From positions 4,092,001 through 4,156,000 of the forward strand of contig NZ_CP058552.1 in assembly GCF_013401555.1 (NCBI RefSeq): a stretch of 64,000 nucleotides of DNA. Reading direction: 5' to 3'. Under the pieces are notes generated by a model that worked only from the letters and a program-made list of their open reading frames with translations, ran no database searches and had not been told where the DNA came from. The DNA is from Paenibacillus sp. E222. GTDB lineage: Bacteria; Bacillota; Bacilli; Paenibacillales; Paenibacillaceae. The translations under genes were made by a program, and so were the position numbers. Each line of letters starts with the position of its first letter. Positions within the stretch are counted from its first letter, which is position 1. Shown here piece by piece: positions 52,775-60,814 of this stretch.

Positions 52775-52804
52775 TTGAACTAAGATGTGCTCCAGTGGTA
52801 TAAT
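52775..52804 (+). promoter_or_regulatory. Sigma-A promoter of the candidate ncRNA
   Basis: TTGAAC (52775-52780) and TATAAT (52799-52804) are 18 bases apart. The predicted start is near 52811. No open frame with a ribosome binding site lies in the following 340 bases. Confidence 0.7.
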
Positions 52805-52810
52805 AATTTT

Positions 52811-53147
52811 ATAAATTATTCCTTAACTCCTAAACTCCCATTTTGCTGGAGACAAGGGTCTATCCGTCACTTTGACTTTGGTCTTCACAGAGTTACAAAG
52901 TAGGGTAGCTTGTATCGAAAGAACAAGTCTAGTGTAACACCTCAACCTATATCTCCGTTCTGATAAAGACAGAAATGAAGAGAGGATAAAATGTAGGACA
53001 AAAGGCTAAAGCCAATGAAGTTCCGCAGCTCCCGTTTGCTGGAGACAAGGAATGAAGAGTACCGAAAGGCTCTTGGAAAAGCAATGTTACTGAGTTTTAA
53101 AAGCCAATTTTTGCATGGATTCGTCCGTGCGGAGATCGGCTTTTTTG
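52811..53147 (+). ncRNA. Candidate structured noncoding RNA, about 337 nt
   Basis: A transcription unit without a gene: promoter at 52775-52804, intrinsic terminator at 53098-53147, no open frame. The interior holds an element that occurs twice, CTCCCATTTTGCTGGAGACAAGG-like at 52834-52857 and again at 53029-53050; each copy forms a CTCC/GGAG hairpin followed by GACAAGG. A third hairpin, AGAGTACC-GAAA-GGCTCT (53056-53073), has a GNRA tetraloop. I do not recognise tmRNA, 6S, RNase P, T-box or a known riboswitch. It directly precedes the AAA/VWA module. It could also be a long 5' leader with attenuator. Confidence 0.55.
53098..53147 (+). terminator. Terminator of the candidate ncRNA
   Basis: AAAAGCC...GCATGGA - TTCG - TCCGTGC...GGCTTTTTT, a long hairpin with some mismatches and a T6 tail. 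It shares the AAAAGCC/GGCTTT ends and GCATG middle with the hairpin at 53633-53679. Confidence 0.85.
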
Positions 53148-53178
53148 CGTTTCATTAAAAATCGAGAGGATGATTAAA

Positions 53179-53618
53179 ATGTTTAAACTGTTCAGAGGTA
53201 AAGATGCAAAAAGTACGATTCATACAGCGGTAGGTGGGTTCCTCCATGAAGAGAAAAAACGTCATAAAAATGCTGTGGCTTTCTTCAGATGATGGCCGGA
53301 GTAACTGTTTATGTCGCTGTAGAAGTATGGGGAACCGCTGAAACAGAAGTGAAAATCAGTGATACCGTCCGTTTCGATATGGAAACTCAAAGTTTCTTTT
53401 ACAAAACGGACGGAAATGAAATTAACGTGCAGGCTCTTAAAGGACAACCTTTTTGGCAAAGCGTGCAGCAAGTAATGGTCTTTGGACAAGATTTGCTGGA
53501 TGATATTAAAGAACGTGAAGAAGGTCGTAAGCAGTTGGTATCCAACATTGCTGACCTGACACAACAAATGAATGAAAGTTCAATCGTTGTACCGAGAGTG
53601 AAAATGTTTCGTGTATAG
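53179..53618 (+). pseudogene. Small phage-like protein, probably one gene with a frameshift
   Basis: The first frame (53179-53292) reads MFKLFRGKDAKSTIHTAVGG and HEEKKRHKNAVAFFR. It overlaps by four bases (ATGA) a second frame (53289-53618) that reads MMAGVTVYVAVEVWGTAETE, QALKGQPFWQSVQQVMVFGQ and so on to MFRV. Joined, they make about 146 residues. The overlap can also mean two coupled genes. Ribosome binding site GAGAGGATG before the first ATG. Family unknown. Confidence 0.5.
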
Positions 53619-53632
53619 CTTGAACAATACAG

Positions 53633-53679
53633 AAAAGCCGATTTTATGCATGTATCCCATGCGATGAAATCGGCTTTCT
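53633..53679 (+). terminator. Terminator hairpin
   Basis: AAAAGCCGATTTTATGCATG and CATGCGATGAAATCGGCTTT surround a 5-base loop. Strongly similar to the ncRNA terminator, so the two may derive from one repeated hairpin. Confidence 0.8.
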
Positions 53680-53705
53680 CAATTTAATAAGGAAAGTGAT
53701 ATGAA

Positions 53706-53849
53706 ATGAGAAATAATTGGAGAGTTTGTCGAGAACCAGTATCTCATTCAATCGAACGTGTTTTTGATAACTACATGTTAGGCAGAATGACTCGTTTGGA
53801 ATACTGCCAGCGCGTTGGATATCTGTTGCAGATGAAGGAGGTAAGGTAG
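53706..53849 (+). CDS. Small hypothetical protein
   Basis: 47 residues: MRNNWRVCREPVSHSIERVF, then DNYMLGRMTRLEYCQRVGYL. It follows AAGGAAAGTGAT, and its last codons carry the ribosome binding site (AAGGAGG) of the next gene one base away, so the two are coupled. Too short for the usual gene lists. Basic; may be a DNA- or RNA-binding accessory protein, but nothing proves it. Confidence 0.5.
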   Translation: MRNNWRVCREPVSHSIERVFDNYMLGRMTRLEYCQRVGYLLQMKEVR

Positions 53850-53850
53850 G

Positions 53851-54403
53851 ATGAAAACAGTGAAATTTACATATGACCCGCTGGCGCTTGTACGTATTGT
53901 CCTTCAGCGGCATGTTGAAGAGAATATTCAAGGAAAGTTTTATAAAGCAAAGCAATTTGCTTGTTATGAATACTTGTCTAAACTGTCGGATGAATCTTTG
54001 GAAAACTTGCTCAGGGAGTACACTAAACGACACAATCTTGACCTCATTACGTTGGAAAATTGGAAGCAAGATGGTGAACTCATCTTCGAGATTATTTTTG
54101 AACAAGAGGTTTATAGGCAATTGGAAATCGACTTCAAAAAAAGAGGTTTTGGGGCTACTGGTCTTGGTGTACTTGATGTCGGGAATAACGTTCTCTACGA
54201 TATGTGGATTTGTCCAGCACTGGAGTACGATTCGACATATCGTGGAAAAGTCTTACCCACGATACGCAAAGGCATTGGATAAAATGTACATTTATGAAAG
54301 ACTTGAAGAGTTTGATGGGGTCACCCGTGAGGAGTTGGAGCACTTTATCACAACCAACTTTGAACTTTATGGTGGCAGCAAGCCAGTCAAAGACTATCTG
54401 TAA
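53851..54403 (+). pseudogene. Hypothetical phage-like protein with a frameshift
   Basis: The first frame (53851-54282, MKTVKFTYDPLALVRIVLQR...) loses its natural continuation near 54238. The rest is found one frame over as HIVEKSYPRYAKALDKMYIY, then FDGVTREELEHFITTNFELY to the stop at 54403. Together about 184 residues. A single base change separates them, so it is either a pseudogene or a sequencing or programmed shift. Family unknown. It follows the 47-residue gene by one base. Confidence 0.55.
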
Positions 54404-54424
54404 GCAAGCATATAATGTTGATCT

Positions 54425-54458
54425 GAACACTTGAACAACTTTCAAGTGTTCTTCTTTA
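54425..54458 (+). terminator. Terminator hairpin
   Basis: GAACACTTGAA - CAACT - TTCAAGTGTTC, a perfect 11-base stem, then TTCTTTATT. Confidence 0.8.
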
Positions 54459-54483
54459 TTCCAAAAACGAGGAGGTTTTTTCA

Positions 54484-55380
54484 TTGAACTCAATTTTAAA
54501 AGATGCTGTTGTGGTTGCGGCTGGTCAAGGGGATGCAATTGGATTTTTAACTTGGAACTCCTTATCTAATATGCTAATCACGCCTGAAGACTTGAAACAG
54601 AAGCTTACCGATACAGGGCTGGGAGAAGGCTGGATGCCAAATGCAATTCGTCTACCAGACGCTTTTAGAAGAGCGACCAGTGAAAAGTTTAAACGGGAGA
54701 TGTCGCCCGGTGTATATGAGAACTACATGTTTAGAGAAGTGGCATCGACAAGTTCTTTCGTGCAACTTAATTTGGTTTGCGAAACGGTGGATACCAAAGG
54801 GAGAAGGTTGAACTACATCCCGGATGTAGGATCGCTAGTATTGGATCGGAAAACGGAGAAGGTAGATGCCAGTTACGTCTCTTCCATGGCGCAGCAACTC
54901 GTTAGTAATGCTGCCCTACAATTTGATATCTTCCGAAACAACTATGGGTCTACTACATTACGAACCGTGATTACGAATGCTTTAAAGAGTATGTCACCAA
55001 CCCCAGTAAGGCCATCTGGAGGTGTCTATTTTGTTCCAGCACAATTTGATGGAAACTTGGATGCACTGATCCGCTTTATTGTTTCACTTGAAAAAGGGGA
55101 AGCGGAGAAGGTTCCTGTCATGAACACGTTGGATATGAAAAACATGGTGACTCGGAAATTGATGGATCATCTCCGTTCAACACTGGCTGCTTGTGAGAAC
55201 GGGGTAGAGAATCAACTCAAGAAGAATGATTTAAAAGCTATTCTTGAGGATGCGAAAAATGTGGTGAGCAACTTTAAAGACTACGAAATTATTGTTACAG
55301 GGAATTTGCAAGAAATGGAGGCTTATGTTGCGCTCATCCGTAAGAGAGTTGCGGATGCATTAGCAAATATGGCCGATTGA
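54484..55380 (+). CDS. DUF6744-like protein
   Basis: 298 residues, TTG start after CGAGGAGG. It contains GLGEGWMPNAIRLPDAFRRA, YENYMFREVASTSSFVQLNL, MSPTPVRPSGGVYFVPAQFD and DMKNMVTRKLMDHLRSTLAA. I recall these as features of the DUF6744 family found in Bacillus phages and plasmids, usually next to a MoxR-type ATPase and a VWA protein as here. The role is unknown; it could be the substrate or adaptor of the ATPase. Intact frame. Confidence 0.6.
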   Translation: MNSILKDAVVVAAGQGDAIGFLTWNSLSNMLITPEDLKQKLTDTGLGEGWMPNAIRLPDAFRRATSEKFKREMSPGVYENYMFREVASTSSFVQLNLVCETVDTKGRRLNYIPDVGSLVLDRKTEKVDASYVSSMAQQLVSNAALQFDIFRNNYGSTTLRTVITNALKSMSPTPVRPSGGVYFVPAQFDGNLDALIRFIVSLEKGEAEKVPVMNTLDMKNMVTRKLMDHLRSTLAACENGVENQLKKNDLKAILEDAKNVVSNFKDYEIIVTGNLQEMEAYVALIRKRVADALANMAD

Positions 55381-55402
55381 GTTTCACATTGTCTTGTTGA
55401 AC

Positions 55403-55441
55403 GGAGCTACCCCTATTTCTTTTTAGGTTCAGCTCTTTTTA
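55403..55441 (+). terminator. Terminator hairpin
   Basis: GGAGCTACCCCT pairs with AGGTTCAGCTC around a T-rich loop, followed by TTTTTAA. Weaker than the others in the series. Confidence 0.55.
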
Positions 55442-55473
55442 ATTTCTAAAACCAATATATGGAGGACTTAAAT

Positions 55474-56569
55474 ATGAAAATTAAAAATATTCAAAATGCG
55501 TTGTCACAACAATATGCAGAACGTGAAGAAGTCATTGAAGGGCTTATGGTAGCCATGATTGCTCGTCAACATGCCCTTTTGATTGGACCGCCCGGAACAG
55601 GAAAGAGCGCAATGGTGAGTGATTTGACCAAGCGTATTACAGGAGCCAATTATTTTCAATGGCTGTCTGACACGCTTCAGTACACCAGAGGAGCTATTTG
55701 GACCTGTATCTTTGAAAGAATTGGAACAGGGTGTGTACAAGCGGAACACGGCTGGCAAATTACCAACGGCACATACATCCTTTCTCGATGAGATTTTTAA
55801 AGCGAATAGTGCCATTTTGAATGCACTTTTGACACTCATTAATGAAAGGATATTTTACAATGATGGCGCGCCAGCACAAGTTCCGCTCATGTCACTCATT
55901 GGCAGCTCAAATGAGTATCCTGAGGAAGGGGAAGGACTGGAGGCATTGTTCGACCGATTTCTACTGAGATTTGAGGTTAACTATATCGGAGAGGATCAGT
56001 CTTTTGTATCCATGTTGAAAGGATCTCCACCATCTCCTGCGGATATGAATATTGAAGAACTGTTTCAACTTCAATTTTTTAGTGACACGGTAGTGATTCC
56101 TGATGAGGTTTTTGATGCCTTGAGCAAAATTAGGAGAGAACTGATGGATGAAGGGATTCGTCCTTCGGATCGACGTTTTAAACAGACTCTCTCTGTGATC
56201 CGCGCGAAGGCCGTACTTGCTGGCAGAGATAAGGCTATCTTGGAAGACCTCATGATTCTCAAGAACAGTTTGTGGGAAAAACCGGAACAACGCGATAAGG
56301 TCATGAAAATCGTGCGGAACTATGCTCAGGATGCGGTGAAGACACGTATTCAAGGAATTGAAGCTGAAACAGCAGATATTATGAAAAATTTGGATCAGTC
56401 CAGTAATTCTACGGACGTTGCTGTTGAAAGTACGAAGAAACTGAAATCGTTGGTCAATGAGCTGAAAAAACTTCAAAAAGAACAACCAAACAGATCAGAA
56501 ATTGAGAGTACGATTACAACTGTTCAAAGCTCTTTGAGTGGTATCGCGTCACAAGTGTTGGGAGTGTAG
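55474..56569 (+). pseudogene. RavA/MoxR-type AAA+ ATPase with one frameshift
   Basis: ATG at 55474 after TGGAGG. Walker A LIGPPGTGKSAM (residues about 36-47). The frame is lost near 55680 and resumes one base over as TPEELFGPVSLKELEQGVYK, Walker B HTSFLDEIFKANSAILNALL, sensor 1 in LIGSSNEYPE and the arginine finger in ALFDRFLLRF. A C-terminal helical region follows (MKNLDQSSNSTD to VLGV). The layout is that of RavA, a chaperone-like ATPase that works with a VWA partner, which is encoded three bases downstream. With the shift corrected it is about 364 residues. A mutation, a programmed shift or a sequence error are all possible. Confidence 0.8.
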
Positions 56570-56572
56570 CAG

Positions 56573-57940
56573 ATGAAGGAACCTATGAAATCTGTTTTAA
56601 ACACAGATGCATATGACCGTAGACGATTTGGACAGTTAATGGAAATGTCGGACAGCCTCAAGAAAATTGGAAAAGAGGGGAAAAACATATTCCCCTTGAT
56701 CCAACCTTTAATGAGTGATCTATGGGCCGGGTTGTTCAAAATGAAGCCAGAGCTACTTGATGAGGTTCCTGAAGAAATTGGAATGAACCATCAGCTCATG
56801 AAAAAAGTCATGACTGATCAAGGATATCTGGATTTTCGTGAGTTTACTCGCTTGGATGATCTGGCAGCAGCCATTGGCACAACGAAATACAGTGAAACCG
56901 TTCTTGGATGGTTAAAAGAGCAGGCTAAGCAAGATCAAGACTTGGCAGAAGCTTTAAAGAAGCTCATTCAAGGAGAAAAGGGAGCTTCCCAGCAAGCTAC
57001 AGATGCTTTATCCGCAGCACTTAATCAGAACGGTTCTCAATTATCACAAATGCTCGCTCAGGCTGCTGATGAGGCGGTAGAGACTAAAGAAAATGTGAAA
57101 TCTATTTTAGGTGGAATACAGGCCGGAAGTGGTGACAGTGAGCTGAAGAAGGTTCCTTTAAAAGAGCAATTATTTCTTGCTGAAAAGTTGAGTCATAATA
57201 AGAATTTGAAGGAAATCGCAAAATGGGCAGGACGAATGAAGGTCATTGCGAATCGTAAACAGCGTTCTAAACATAAGGATGCGATTGATCGGAATGGAAT
57301 TCGGCAAGGGAGTGATATTGAGCAACTGCTGCCGATGGAGCTGGGCAGTTACGCCAGCCCCATTAGCAAATTGGATTTCTTACGCCGATATGCGGAATGT
57401 CAAACTCTTCAGTATGATACGAAGGGAAAAGAGCATCTCGGTAAAGGGCCAATCATCCTGTGTCTAGATCAATCTGGTAGTATGAAGGATCAGGATACTA
57501 TTTCCAAGGGATTCGCTTTGGCACTCATGAGCATTGCTCGGAAACAGAGAAGGGATTTTGCGTGGATTCCGTTTTCCTCACATGCTTCTGATGCAATCAT
57601 CTATGAGCGAGGAAAAATTGAAGTGCAAGATATGATTCAGCTTGCTACCGTTTTTCTTGACGGAGGTACGAATTTTGTACAACCCTTAAACAAAGCAAGC
57701 GAAGTCATTAAACAAAGTCGATTTAATCAAGCAGATGTTATTTTTGTTACTGATGGGGAAGCGCATGTAAATCATGATTTTTTAAAAGCGTGGACTAGCT
57801 TGAAGGAACAAAAAGGATTTTCTGTCTTGTCCTTGTTATTAGGGAAAGAATCCATTCATGGAGTAGACGGATTCTCTGATCGAATTGTTCGAGCCTCGTC
57901 GTTTGAGGATCAATCTATAGAGCAGGCTTTTGATATATGA
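56573..57940 (+). CDS. VWA-domain protein, ViaA-like partner of the ATPase
   Basis: 455 residues. A helical N-terminal part (1-290) leads to a C-terminal von Willebrand A domain with MIDAS residues in ILCLDQSGSMKDQD (DxSxS), the Thr in FLDGGTNFVQPL and the Asp in VIFVTDGEAH. This is the ViaA/CoxE-like architecture; the protein binds Mg2+ and works with a MoxR/RavA ATPase to remodel or assemble target proteins. It starts three bases after the ATPase gene. Intact frame. On this element the target may be the DUF6744-like protein or phage/host machinery. Confidence 0.85.
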   Translation: MKEPMKSVLNTDAYDRRRFGQLMEMSDSLKKIGKEGKNIFPLIQPLMSDLWAGLFKMKPELLDEVPEEIGMNHQLMKKVMTDQGYLDFREFTRLDDLAAAIGTTKYSETVLGWLKEQAKQDQDLAEALKKLIQGEKGASQQATDALSAALNQNGSQLSQMLAQAADEAVETKENVKSILGGIQAGSGDSELKKVPLKEQLFLAEKLSHNKNLKEIAKWAGRMKVIANRKQRSKHKDAIDRNGIRQGSDIEQLLPMELGSYASPISKLDFLRRYAECQTLQYDTKGKEHLGKGPIILCLDQSGSMKDQDTISKGFALALMSIARKQRRDFAWIPFSSHASDAIIYERGKIEVQDMIQLATVFLDGGTNFVQPLNKASEVIKQSRFNQADVIFVTDGEAHVNHDFLKAWTSLKEQKGFSVLSLLLGKESIHGVDGFSDRIVRASSFEDQSIEQAFDI

Positions 57941-57946
57941 CCAAAG

Positions 57947-57980
57947 AACAGGGCGTGTACAATGCGTCCTGTTTTCTTAA
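57947..57980 (+). terminator. Terminator hairpin
   Basis: AACAGGGCG - TGTACAAT - GCGTCCTGTT, then TTCTTAAT, between the VWA and DUF262 genes. Confidence 0.65.
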
Positions 57981-57998
57981 TATGAGGAGGATACAAGT

Positions 57999-58334
57999 AT
58001 GAAAAGGTCAAGTATTCAGAGAACTACAAAAAGTCTTTTAAATATACGTGAACGTATTCGATTTGATTTGCCATTCCAACGCAACAGCGTGTGGAAGAAT
58101 GATCGACGCTCGTACCTGGTCGATTCCGTCATTAGGGATCGCTACATCCCAAATATTCTCGTTTGGAATAACGGAGACGGATATATCTGGGTTATTGATG
58201 GTAGACAGCGTTGGGAGTCAGTTTTCTTCTTTGCCGATGGCGATTACAAGTTGAGTAATGGAACAGCGGATCTCAATGGTGAGTCGATTGCCGGTAAACG
58301 ACATCTGTCGGTGACAAGAACATGTTCCCATTGA
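57999..58334 (+). pseudogene. DUF262-like protein, truncated
   Basis: The ATG follows TGAGGAGG. The first 100 residues fit the DUF262 (ParB/Srx-like nuclease) fold: SIQRTTKSLLNIRERIRFDL, PFQRNSVW, YLVDSVIRDRYIPNILVW and the catalytic-type motif VIDGRQRWESV. Homology stops near 58300. Full proteins have 300-600 residues and act as GmrSD-type modification-dependent nucleases or other phage-defence enzymes. An IS end pair follows 35 bases further on, so insertion probably cut the gene. Confidence 0.7.
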
Positions 58335-58337
58335 AGT

Positions 58338-58412
58338 CTGATATGCTCCCCTCATAGTAACCGTAGAAAGTTTTGTTTTTTTCTACTGTCTACTATGAGG
58401 GGAGCATATCAG
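58338..58412. mobile_element. Two IS termini joined (MITE-like scar)
   Basis: CTGATATGCTCCCCTCATAG plus TA at 58338-58359 is inverted exactly at 58391-58412. Inside, both arms go on as (n)CGTAGAAA / CAGTAGAAA, so similarity exceeds the 22 perfect bases. The core of about 31 bases leaves no room for a transposase. It also works as a hairpin ahead of TTAGCGGCTTTTTTATTTT. Confidence 0.6.
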
Positions 58413-58441
58413 TCGCTAATTTAGCGGCTTTTTTATTTTAT

Positions 58442-58529
58442 CGGTACAAGTTCTTGTCCCGAGCCAAGGACAAGAACTTGTACCGATTGCCGGAATGGAC
58501 AAGAACATCGTCCGATTACCGATTAGATG
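58442..58529. repeat. Dispersed repeat, copy 3, with 18-base inverted pair
   Basis: CGGTACAAGTTCTTGTCC (58442-58459) is inverted exactly as GGACAAGAACTTGTACCG (58468-58485). A direct copy GGAATGGACAAGAACATCGT and CCGATTACCGATTAGATG (58492-58529) follows, equal to the repeats at 1198 and 4225. The head-to-head arrangement looks like abutted IS ends. More partial copies lie at about 59242 (GGGACAAGAACATTTAGCGG) and 59413. Confidence 0.6.
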
Positions 58530-58669
58530 AATAGCTAAGTGTGGGTAGTGAGTCCTTTTGATCGACTAACAGACTAAATGGTGGATTACAATCATAAAGC
58601 AGCTGCTTCAACTGTTGAATGACAAGAACATAGTCACGGGAGCCATTAAAATTACAAGAGGGCTCTACC

Positions 58670-59111
58670 TTTAGTTTAGTTGACTGTGATGAGAGTACTC
58701 CGGATGAAGAAAACGATCTAAGCCAGGATTCCATTGAAGAACAACTGGACCTTCCGCTTAAAGAAATGGAGAAAATGTTGATTGGTTTAAAGGTTAAATT
58801 GAATATTAGGCTTTCTTCGCAAGATTGGGTCCAAGAGATTGTCAGTATACCATTTATCATTCAGGAGGTTGCCTTCAGTTATAAGACAATTCATGGACTG
58901 GAACTGCAGCTCAATGGCTTTGAACAGTTTCAAGTTTCAGTTCATAAAGACTATCATTCCAGTGCAGACTGATACGTCGGGGCGATTCTCTATTTCGTCC
59001 GCAGGTACGTATGGCGATGCTATCCTGGATGTGAACCTAAGAACGGAAGGGATGATCTATTACATCGGGGTCAAAAGAGGCACTATGAACGCGTCGGATT
59101 ATTCAAGCTAA
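58670..59111 (+). pseudogene. Unidentified protein remnant in two frames
   Basis: Frame one is open to a TGA at 58972 (TPDEENDLSQDSIEEQLDLP, then LKEMEKMLIGLKVKLNIRLS, ending HSSAD) without a proper start. The next frame continues with TDTSGRFSISSAGTYGDAIL and ends YIGVKRGTMNASDYSS at 59111. Composition is that of real protein, but the family is not recognised. Start lost, frame broken. Confidence 0.4.
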
Positions 59112-59157
59112 GAAAAAACTCCCCACGAACGCGTTTGTAAACTCAATATCAATAGAA

Positions 59158-59192
59158 AAGAAGCCTCCGATTCGGTTCGGAGGCTTCTTCGT
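59158..59192. terminator. Terminator hairpin
   Basis: AAGAAGCCTCCGA - TTCGG - TTCGGAGGCTTCTT, a perfect stem of at least 12 bases preceded by AAAA; usable in both directions. Confidence 0.75.
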
Positions 59193-59461
59193 GTCGAGAA
59201 AGTCCGACTTGAGCAAAATTCAGTGAACGCAAAGGTTGAGGGACAAGAACATTTAGCGGCCTCATTAATTTTATAATGGAATGTTGTGCACTAAGCAGGA
59301 ATGTCGCCAAGAAATAGCTGATAATGCAGGGTTTGAGTTCGGTGATGTGGTAGCAGAAGGCACTATCGGTTAGACATAGACGCCAAGCAGTTGGACTGTG
59401 GTTTTGATATGATACGGCAATCGGTACAAGTTTAAAGCGATTACGAATAGTTGGATGTTTA
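59193..59461. other. Decayed stretch with partial repeats
   Basis: Contains partial copies of the GGACAAGAAC repeat at about 59242 and 59412-59432 and a short frame EIADNAGFEFGDVVAEGTIG of unknown origin. No gene. Confidence 0.35.
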
Positions 59462-59900
59462 CGATCACTTAGTATAGATGAAATATTTATTACGTACGAT
59501 ACGCAGAATTTGTTTGGAGATAATTTAGACATTTACTCGAAAGCTTCAGGAGATTATTAAAACAGAAATGGGGTGACCCACTGCGATTGGGCTAGGAGAT
59601 AACATACTCCAGAGCAAGATAGCACTCTATATTCTGGACAAATATCGAAGCGACTGGTTTCATTGATGAAGTAAGCTATGAGACATTTCCGCAGAAAATT
59701 TGGAACCATCCCGTCCGCGAGTGCTGGGGTGTTGGAGGGAGGAAGGAACGAAACTTAGCCCGTATGGGCATTTATACTATTGGGGGCCTGGTCAATGCAA
59801 CTTAGCGACCATGAAAGCACGTTTTGGGATCATCGGTGAACAGCTTGTAATACACAGCCGAGGAATTGACCTAACGCATCCTTTCCATGACCTGATTTAA
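59462..59900 (+). pseudogene. UvrX-type Y-family DNA polymerase remnant
   Basis: Pieces in three frames follow the order of a Y-family polymerase: LSIDEIFITYDTQNLFGDNL (palm, SIDE motif of the catalytic acids), RKLQEIIKTEMG, AIGLGDNILQSKIALYILDK, EVSYETFPQKIWNHPVRECW, GVGGRKERNLARMGIYTIGG (helix-hairpin-helix), MKARFGIIGEQLVIHSRGID. UvrX/YqjW proteins are SOS-induced translesion polymerases. The N-terminus, the C-terminus and several bases are missing; stops occur at about 59571 and 59665. Confidence 0.75.
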
Positions 59901-60418
59901 ATAATAATGTCATCAGTCAGAAAAGTTTTGGAAGTGGTATTACCTTAATGAGGACTATAACCATGCTGAAGACGTCATTCCCGTCATTTTGGTAAATTTC
60001 TGCATCGGTTCAAAGACATTCTCTCGTTGTCCGGTTTTTTATCAGTAAAAGTTCGTTAGACTAACCTAGGGCAAAAACTTGCAGGGATTAGAAAAAACAA
60101 AATAATAAGTACAAAGAAAAAAGTGAACTATTTGGACATTATAGAATTTGATCAAAAAATTTGAGATTCATCTGGCGATTATTCCTTTCGTGTGAGAATG
60201 ATTAGCTCAGTTGGGTTATTTTTCTATGCCTCGATTTTTTCATAAGAACTACTCACTGTCCAGTTAATTACGTTAATGAACTAAAATCAATTTGTAATGT
60301 TCTTTCCATATATTATTAAGATTAGATTTACTTTGTTAGGAAACAATAAGTTTGCAATATAATACCTCAATTGCAATTGAAATCGACAATCCAGAAACTC
60401 AATACAGGAGGAATAGAA
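59901..60418. other. AT-rich stretch without gene
   Basis: No coding frame of note. It ends with the promoter region and the ribosome binding site of the next gene; CTAGGGCAAAAACTTGCAGG at about 60067 faintly recalls the dispersed repeat. Confidence 0.4.
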
Positions 60419-60814
60419 ATGCAATATTCACACGAGAATTTTCACGATTCTGAAACAAATCTTGAACAAAATAGTTTTATGGTTGATGATGATAACGGTG
60501 GTACAGCAACTTTAGAAAGAGTTCGTGTTGCACAAGAAGTAATTGAATTAACAAAAGAGGATGGTCCAAAGCAGTGGCATGTGAAGAACAGGGCAAAAGT
60601 GTTTATGTGCAAAAAAGCTGGGGGACAATATCCATGCGATTGCCCTGGTGTTAATTTATTTGTTGAAATCAAAAAGTCTAATGATCAAAGTATTATATTT
60701 AGTGGGGAAGTTGCAACAAATATAGATAGAAAATTCGATTTCGATATTGATGTTACTATCTCTAATCAAGATACTGCTCCCGGCTCGATGTATGTTCACC
60801 TTGAAGAACAATAA
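60419..60814 (+). CDS. Small hypothetical protein with three cysteines
   Basis: 131 residues from ATG at 60419, chosen over an upstream start because of CAGGAGGAATAGAA. Acidic N-terminus (SETNLEQNSFMVDDDNGGT), then a beta-rich part with FMCKKAGGQYPCDCPGVNLF and DRKFDFDIDVTISNQD. No signal peptide or membrane segment. Family unknown. The beta pattern could be a carbohydrate- or membrane-binding fold such as insecticidal or lectin-like small proteins, but this is a guess. Confidence 0.55.
   Translation: MQYSHENFHDSETNLEQNSFMVDDDNGGTATLERVRVAQEVIELTKEDGPKQWHVKNRAKVFMCKKAGGQYPCDCPGVNLFVEIKKSNDQSIIFSGEVATNIDRKFDFDIDVTISNQDTAPGSMYVHLEEQ

Noticed and set aside
52811..53147. T-box, tmRNA, 6S RNA or RNase P RNA as identity of the noncoding unit
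   Set aside because: No T-box core or specifier arrangement, no tag-peptide frame or tRNA-like ends, no 6S-type single bulge, and no RNase P core sequence could be found.
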